Below, piece after piece: positions 59,214 to 64,000 of a DNA stretch of 64,000 nt. Origin of the DNA: Elioraea tepidiphila DSM 17972 (lineage in GTDB: Bacteria > Pseudomonadota > Alphaproteobacteria > Acetobacterales > Acetobacteraceae); contig NZ_KB899916.1 of NCBI RefSeq assembly GCF_000378465.1, positions 62,001 through 126,000 on the forward strand. The letters run 5' to 3'. Under the pieces are notes generated by a model. The model ran no database searches, had not been told where the DNA came from, and worked only from the letters and a program-made list of their open reading frames with translations. Within the stretch, counting starts at the first letter, position 1. Each line of letters starts with the position of its first letter. Both the position numbers and the translations under genes were made by a program.

Positions 59214-60590
59214 CTATCCCTCGACCACGCCCCGCGGTCGTTGGGCCACCCGCGGCATCACGCTCGGCAAGGCGGAGCCTCGCCACAGCGCCTCAAGCAG
59301 GGCCTGTGCGGCCGGCGCGCCGATCGCGTCGGTCGTCAGCTCCAGGAACTTGTCCGACAGGTCCTGATCCGAGAGCGGCGCATCCGGATCGCCCTTGCGC
59401 GTCGTCTGATGGCGCGTCAGCACTCGCCCGCCCTTCAGGCGCAGCTCCACCTTCGCCGACCGCTGCGCCGGGAACGCCGCCGCGCATTCGGCATCGACAT
59501 GCACGCTCACCCGCGCCATCAGCGCCCGCGTCGCGGGATCGGCCAGCCGCTCAAGCGCGAAGGCCGCGAGCCGCACACCGCCGAACCGCAGCAGCGTCGC
59601 GACCGTGTACTGCGTCGAGAACCGGCAGTCCTGCTCCGTCACCGCGTGGGGCCGGTCGCACACCTCCTTGGTCGCGCGGTAGCCACCGACCGCGACCGCC
59701 TCGACATCCTCAGCGCAGAAACCGTGCTCGCGCTGCAGGTCGCCGACGGCATCGAGTGCGGCGAAGATGTGCCCGCAGCAGCCGTGGTTCTTGAACGTCA
59801 TGTCCGCGATCGCGAAGGGCTGACCGATCCGCGCGAGCGCCCTGTCCCACTTGCCCGTGTCCTCGCTGGTCGCGGCGGCGAATCCGACGGGGCCGTGCAG
59901 CGCGTCGAGCGCGCCGGTCATGCCGCGCGCGGCCGCCATTGCCGCGAGTGCTCCCGCTTCCGCCGCATGACCCGGATGCAGCGGCTTGCTCATCCCCTCG
60001 CCGCGGAACGCCTGCTGGAGCCCCGAGGCCATGGTCGCGGCGGTGGCGAGCGCGTGCGCTGTCCGGTCCGCATCCGAGCCGAGGAGTACCGACACTGCTG
60101 CGGCCGCGCCGAAGGTGCCGACCGTGCCGGTCGTGTGCCAGAAGTCGTAGTGCGAGGGCTGCACCGCGAGCCCGATCCGGCACGACACCTCGTAACCCGC
60201 GATCATCGCCCGCAGCAGCGCGTCCAAGTCGCGTCCCTGCGCCTGCGCCGCGGCGAGCGCGGCCGCGATGGTGGGGCAGCCGGGATGGTAGACGGCGTAA
60301 CGGTAGATGTCGTCGAACTCGACCGTGTGGCTCGCGGTGCCGTTGATCAGCGCGGCGTGGCGCAGCGGCACGTGGCGGCCGGTGACGTAGCACACGGCAC
60401 CACCGCCGCCCGGTGCCTCGTCAGCGAGTGCGGCGGCGAGCAGGGTCGCTGGCGGCCGCGAGGCACCCGCGAGCAGGCAGCCGAACCAGTCCACGAGCGC
60501 GCGCCGCGCGTGGTGTGCCAGCGCATCGTCGGGCGTGCGGTCGCGCCAGGACGCAGCGTGCTCGGCGAGGACGAGCAGCGGGTTCCGCAC
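59214..60590 (-). CDS. MmgE/PrpD-family dehydratase
   Basis: The start is GTG at 60590, seven bases after the stop of the aldehyde dehydrogenase gene. The product has 458 residues. LVDWFGCLLAGASRPPATLLAAAL, NGTASHTVEFDDIYRYAVYHPGCPTIAAALAAAQ and FKNHGCCGHIFAALDAV are diagnostic blocks; family members dehydrate 2-methylcitrate, aconitate or itaconate-like acids. It is encoded with an aldehyde dehydrogenase and a lactate-permease-type carrier, suggesting catabolism of an organic acid. Confidence 0.91.
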   Translation of the reverse strand: MRNPLLVLAEHAASWRDRTPDDALAHHARRALVDWFGCLLAGASRPPATLLAAALADEAPGGGGAVCYVTGRHVPLRHAALINGTASHTVEFDDIYRYAVYHPGCPTIAAALAAAQAQGRDLDALLRAMIAGYEVSCRIGLAVQPSHYDFWHTTGTVGTFGAAAAVSVLLGSDADRTAHALATAATMASGLQQAFRGEGMSKPLHPGHAAEAGALAAMAAARGMTGALDALHGPVGFAAATSEDTGKWDRALARIGQPFAIADMTFKNHGCCGHIFAALDAVGDLQREHGFCAEDVEAVAVGGYRATKEVCDRPHAVTEQDCRFSTQYTVATLLRFGGVRLAAFALERLADPATRALMARVSVHVDAECAAAFPAQRSAKVELRLKGGRVLTRHQTTRKGDPDAPLSDQDLSDKFLELTTDAIGAPAAQALLEALWRGSALPSVMPRVAQRPRGVVEG

Positions 60591-60594
60591 GGGG

Positions 60595-62022
60595 CTACCC
60601 GTGCTTCACCGCGACCGTCTTCATCGCCGCGAAGCCGTAGAGCGCGGCGAAGCCCTTCTCGCGGCCATGCCCCGAGCCCTTCATGCCGCCGAACGGCAGC
60701 TCGACGCCGCCGCCGGCGCCGTAGTTGTTGACGAAGACCTGCCCGGTGCGCAGCCGCCGCGCGAGCCGCATCGCCCGGCCCGCATCCCCCGTCCACACGC
60801 CCGAGACGAGACCGAACACCGTGCCGTTGGCGACACGCAGCGCCTCCTCCTCGTCCTTGACGCGGATGGCCACCAGCACCGGGCCGAACACCTCCTCCTG
60901 CGCCAGCACGTGATCGGGCGGCACGTCGGCGAACAGCGTCGGGCGCACGTAGAACCCGCCCGGCGGCGCGTTCGAGGCGATCGACCCTCGGCCTGCGACC
61001 GGCAGCCCCTCCGCCCGCGCGAGGTAGCCCTCGATCCGCGATTTCTGGCTCGCGTTGATCACCGGCCCGAGATCGAGATCGCGATCCGCAGGCCCGGCGA
61101 CGAGTGTGTCGAAGCGCGCGCCGAGATCGGCCACGAACCGGTCGTAGATCCGCTCCTCGACCAGCACGCGCGACCCCGCGCTGCACGTCTGGCCCGCGTT
61201 CTGGATCACCGCGTTCACCACCGTGGCGGCGGCGGTCTCGAGGTCGGCATCGGCGAAGACGAGCTGCGGCGACTTGCCGCCCAGCTCCAGCGTGACCGGA
61301 ATGGTGTTGCGCGCGGCCGCCGCCTGGATCAGCCGCCCGACCTCCGGGCTGCCGGTGAACGACACATGGCCGATGCCTGGATGCGCCGAAAGCGCCGCGC
61401 CGGCCTCTTCGCCGAGGCCCGTCACCACATTGAGCGCGCCGGGCGGGAATCCGGCCTCCTCGGCCAGTTTAGCGATCGCGAGGCAGGTCAGCGAGGCGTC
61501 CTCGGCCGGCTTCAGCACGCAGGCATTGCCCATCGCCAGCGCCGCCGCGACCGACCGGCCGGCGATCTGCAAGGGGTAGTTCCACGGCACGATATGCGCG
61601 GTCACGCCGTGCGGTTCCCAGACGGTGAACACGGTGAAGCCGTCCTGGTAGGGGATCGTATCGCCCATCACCTTGTCAGCGGCCCCGCCGTAGAACTCGA
61701 AGTAGCGCGCGCAGGCGGCCGCATCCGCGCGTGCCTGGCGGATCGGCTTGCCGACATCGCGGCTTTCGAGCTGCGCAAGACGCTCGGCATCGCGCGCGAT
61801 CAGCGCCGCGAGCCTCGACAGCAGCCGTCCGCGCTCGGTCGCGGTGAGTTTCCCCCAGGCGCCGTCGAGAGCCGCCTGCGCGGCTGTCACCGCAGCATCG
61901 ATCTCGGCCAAACCGCCGCGGCCGATACGCGCGAAGGGGGCACCGTCGGACGGATCGATCACGTCGAGCGTGGCGGCGGGCTCGGTCCAGCGACCGCCGA
62001 TCAGGTGTGCGGCATCGGACAT
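60595..62022 (-). CDS. NAD(P)-dependent aldehyde dehydrogenase
   Basis: The start at 62022 (MSDAAHLIGGRWTEPAATLDV) follows AGGAGA. The product has 475 residues. WNYPLQIAGRSVAAALAMGNACVLKPAE is the cofactor region, VTLELGGKSPQLVFADAD holds the general-base Glu, NAGQTCSAGSRVLVEERIYD the catalytic Cys, and QEEVFGPVLVAI the second Glu. It oxidises an aldehyde, perhaps betaine, succinate-semialdehyde or a related one. Confidence 0.93.
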   Translation of the reverse strand: MSDAAHLIGGRWTEPAATLDVIDPSDGAPFARIGRGGLAEIDAAVTAAQAALDGAWGKLTATERGRLLSRLAALIARDAERLAQLESRDVGKPIRQARADAAACARYFEFYGGAADKVMGDTIPYQDGFTVFTVWEPHGVTAHIVPWNYPLQIAGRSVAAALAMGNACVLKPAEDASLTCLAIAKLAEEAGFPPGALNVVTGLGEEAGAALSAHPGIGHVSFTGSPEVGRLIQAAAARNTIPVTLELGGKSPQLVFADADLETAAATVVNAVIQNAGQTCSAGSRVLVEERIYDRFVADLGARFDTLVAGPADRDLDLGPVINASQKSRIEGYLARAEGLPVAGRGSIASNAPPGGFYVRPTLFADVPPDHVLAQEEVFGPVLVAIRVKDEEEALRVANGTVFGLVSGVWTGDAGRAMRLARRLRTGQVFVNNYGAGGGVELPFGGMKGSGHGREKGFAALYGFAAMKTVAVKHG

Positions 62023-62041
62023 GCGTTCGGTCTCCTTTCGG

Positions 62042-63478
62042 TCACGCCGGACCATTGCCGGACGCACCGGCGGTGACAAGCACGGCGATCGCGGCCCAGC
62101 CGACCAGCACCGCGCTCGCGGCCGTGGGCCAGAGCCGGCGGGCGATCGCGCCGGGCGCGGTTCCGTCGGCCGCCAGCGCCGCGGTCGCGCCGAGCCGCAT
62201 GGGCGCGACCATGCAGAGCGCGGAGCCGGTGAAGTTCTGCACTGCGGCGACGAAGGCGGGCGGCAAGGCCAGCGCCAGCGCCGACACGACGGGCATCAGG
62301 ATCGAGTTCGAGCCCACGTTGGTCGCGGCGAAGAATCCACCGGCAGCGCCCAGCAATGGCACCGTGAAGGCAAGCGCCGCGCCGGCGGCGGCGGCAAGCG
62401 CGCCGGCCAATGCCGCTGCCGCCCCCGACCCGCCGAGCAGCCGCGCCAGCACCACATAGCCGAGCATCAGCACCGCCGGCCGCGCGCCGCGTCGCCCCGC
62501 CCGGAGCAGGATCGCGCGCCGGCCGCGCACGGTCGCCAGTACGCCGAGCCCGACCGCGCCGAGCAGCATGCCCGGCTGGTGAAAAAGCGCGAAGCCGGGC
62601 AGGTCCGGCCAGGGGCGGATCATGCCGACGGCGGTGAGCAGCGCCGGCGCACCCGGCACCAGCCGGCTCGCGAGCAGCACGGCCGACAGCGCGAGATACG
62701 GGGTGGCCGCACGCGCCGCACCCGGTTGCGCGAGCCGATGCCTCAGCCGCCAGACCAGCGGCGGGCCGAGCGCGAGCAGCCCCGCGACCTCCACGGTCGC
62801 CAGCAGGTTGGCCGCGATCAGCAACACACCGAGCGCGGCGATGGTGACCGCGTCCTCGATCCGGTCCCGCGGGGTCGCCGGCAGTCCGGCCTCGGCGGCG
62901 AGACGCCAGAACACCGGCAGCAGCGTCAGCAGCCAGGCGGCGCTCAGGGCCGCGTTCCAGGCACCGAGGGCGCGCAGTTCCACCCCCGCAAGCGCCGCGC
63001 CCAGCAGCGTACCTGGCCCGAGCCCACCCCAGGGGATCAGCATCTGCGACAGCAGCGACAGCGCCGCGCCGGCCGGCCCGCCGATCCCGAGCGCGTGCAG
63101 GTCGCCGAGCGCGAACACCGCCCCGACGCCGAACCCGGTCACGGTCTCGAAGAACGGCCCGAGCAGCAGGCAGACGGTGAACAGCCGCGCATGGGTGGCC
63201 GCACCATCCGCGTCGAGGTCGCGCGGGCGGGCCGAGACCGCGCCGTGGAACAGCAGCCCCGCGAAGGTCACTGCGATCGGCTGGAGGGCAAGGAAGGCGC
63301 CGCGCGCAGCCTCCGCGGCGAGCAGGGGCGCGAGGCGGACGCCCTCCGGCACCGACACGGCGGCGGCCGGGATCGCGAGCACGAGCGCCACAGCCACCGC
63401 GCGCAGCGGGTCGGCGCGGCCCGAGGCGAGCAGGGCGACGATCGCGGCGAGCGGTGCCACCTGGATCAGCAGGATCAT
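62042..63478 (-). CDS. Lactate permease (LctP/LldP)-family carrier
   Basis: The product has 478 residues with about twelve membrane segments. LLGPFFETVTGFGVGAVFALGDLHALGIGGPAGAALSLLSQMLIPWGGLGPGTLLG is the LctP signature (TGFGV), and GGFFAATNVGSNSILMPVV includes the family motif TNVGSN. It probably takes up lactate, glycolate or another hydroxy acid and may feed the downstream aldehyde dehydrogenase and MmgE/PrpD enzymes. It is shorter than typical members (~540). Confidence 0.87.
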   Translation of the reverse strand: MILLIQVAPLAAIVALLASGRADPLRAVAVALVLAIPAAAVSVPEGVRLAPLLAAEAARGAFLALQPIAVTFAGLLFHGAVSARPRDLDADGAATHARLFTVCLLLGPFFETVTGFGVGAVFALGDLHALGIGGPAGAALSLLSQMLIPWGGLGPGTLLGAALAGVELRALGAWNAALSAAWLLTLLPVFWRLAAEAGLPATPRDRIEDAVTIAALGVLLIAANLLATVEVAGLLALGPPLVWRLRHRLAQPGAARAATPYLALSAVLLASRLVPGAPALLTAVGMIRPWPDLPGFALFHQPGMLLGAVGLGVLATVRGRRAILLRAGRRGARPAVLMLGYVVLARLLGGSGAAAALAGALAAAAGAALAFTVPLLGAAGGFFAATNVGSNSILMPVVSALALALPPAFVAAVQNFTGSALCMVAPMRLGATAALAADGTAPGAIARRLWPTAASAVLVGWAAIAVLVTAGASGNGPA

Positions 63479-63571
63479 CGCCGGTCATCCTGCCGCGAGC
63501 GGCGCCTGGCCGCGATGACAGAGCCGGGCGCGGCGGCTATGACAGGGCTGCATGATGCCAGGCACGCCCGG

Positions 63572-64000
63572 ATGATCGCCTTCCTGCTGCAACGGCTCGC
63601 CGGGGCGGTCGTGGTGATCTTCGCGATGTCGCTGATCGTGTTCGCCGGCGTGTTCGCGATCGGCAACCCGATCGATGTGCTGATCAACCCGGCCGCCGAC
63701 CAGATCACCCGCGCGGAGACGATCGCGCGCTACGGGCTCGACCGGCCGTTCTGGGAACAGTACGGCTACTTCCTCGGCGCGCTGATCCGCGGCGATTTCG
63801 GCACGAGCTTCGTGTTCAACCAGCCGGCGCTGGGGCTGATCCTGTCGAAGCTGCCGGCGACACTGGAGCTCGCCCTCGCGGCGATGCTGATCGCGATCGT
63901 GCTCGGGATTCCGCTCGGCGCCTATGCCGGGCTCAAGCCTGAGTCGGCGATCAGCCGGACCATCATGGCCGCAAGCGTCTTGGGGTTCTCGCTGCCGACC
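63572..64000 (+). CDS. DppB-type ABC transporter permease, 5' part
   Basis: The frame is open from ATG 63572 to the window end and gives 143 residues. MIAFLLQRLAGAVVVIFAMSLIVFAGVFAIGNPIDVLI is the DppB opening and RYGLDRPFWEQYGYFLGALIRGDFGTSFVFNQPALGLILSKLPATLELALAAML continues it. An in-frame ATG at 63539 would add eleven residues. It is likely the first gene of a further dipeptide-type transporter operon beyond the window. Confidence 0.88.
   Translation, partial: MIAFLLQRLAGAVVVIFAMSLIVFAGVFAIGNPIDVLINPAADQITRAETIARYGLDRPFWEQYGYFLGALIRGDFGTSFVFNQPALGLILSKLPATLELALAAMLIAIVLGIPLGAYAGLKPESAISRTIMAASVLGFSLPT

Overview
The window is very GC-rich DNA from an alphaproteobacterium. The gene content (several Bug-type receptors, a seven-gene Mrp antiporter, hisS-prfA-prmC followed by a DUF4167 gene, branched-chain and dipeptide ABC transporters) fits Rhodospirillales, perhaps Acetobacteraceae. 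That placement is an inference from gene content.

Positions 1 to about 13,725 are the right-hand part of an integrated mobile element. It starts inside a tyrosine integrase gene cut by the window edge and ends at the 3' end of tRNA-Gly(GCC) at 13,726-13,800, a classical attachment site. It carries mobilisation functions: a VirD4/TraG coupling protein with an unusual C-terminal DnaJ domain, MobC, a relaxase, and a candidate oriT upstream of mobC. It also carries an ArdC-type antirestriction protein, an XRE regulator and several unrecognised proteins. Pilus/T4SS assembly genes are not seen, so the element is either mobilisable only or carries them to the left of the window. An AT-rich cargo of two glycosyltransferases (GT2, GT25) sits at about 10.15-12.1 kb. 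The non-coding DNA of the element is rich in structure: three nested hairpins at 386-556, a run of short hairpins at 7158-7345, two leader inverted repeats, and a duplicated module built around a 62-residue protein.

Positions 13,803-64,000 are core-type chromosome. From the left: an M48 protease; a zinc-ribbon protein; a class V aminotransferase; an SLC13 permease overlapping a GNAT-HDAC fusion gene; two Bug receptors around a thioesterase; a DUF2189 protein; then a translationally coupled cluster of lysine 2,3-aminomutase, an ATP-grasp ligase and an ATP-grasp/GNAT fusion. Next come an exported Fe/Mn superoxide dismutase, DUF4167-prmC-prfA-hisS, a dipeptide-type ABC binding protein with two permeases, a racemase, the mnhABCDEFG operon, motB-motA, and a run of small enzymes and transporters. 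The right third holds a CoxL-type molybdenum hydroxylase with a MaoC partner, an AI-2E-type permease, a trypsin-like lipoprotein, a complete liv-type ABC system, MmgE/PrpD with an aldehyde dehydrogenase and a lactate-permease-family carrier, and the start of another DppB-like permease cut by the window edge.

The most promising undescribed material is the kamA/ATP-grasp/GNAT locus, possibly working with the nearby GNAT-HDAC/SLC13 pair in making and recycling an acylated beta-lysine or polyamine-like compound, and the repeated nested-hairpin elements of the mobile element. GC richness creates very long antisense open frames opposite many real genes; these were left out.
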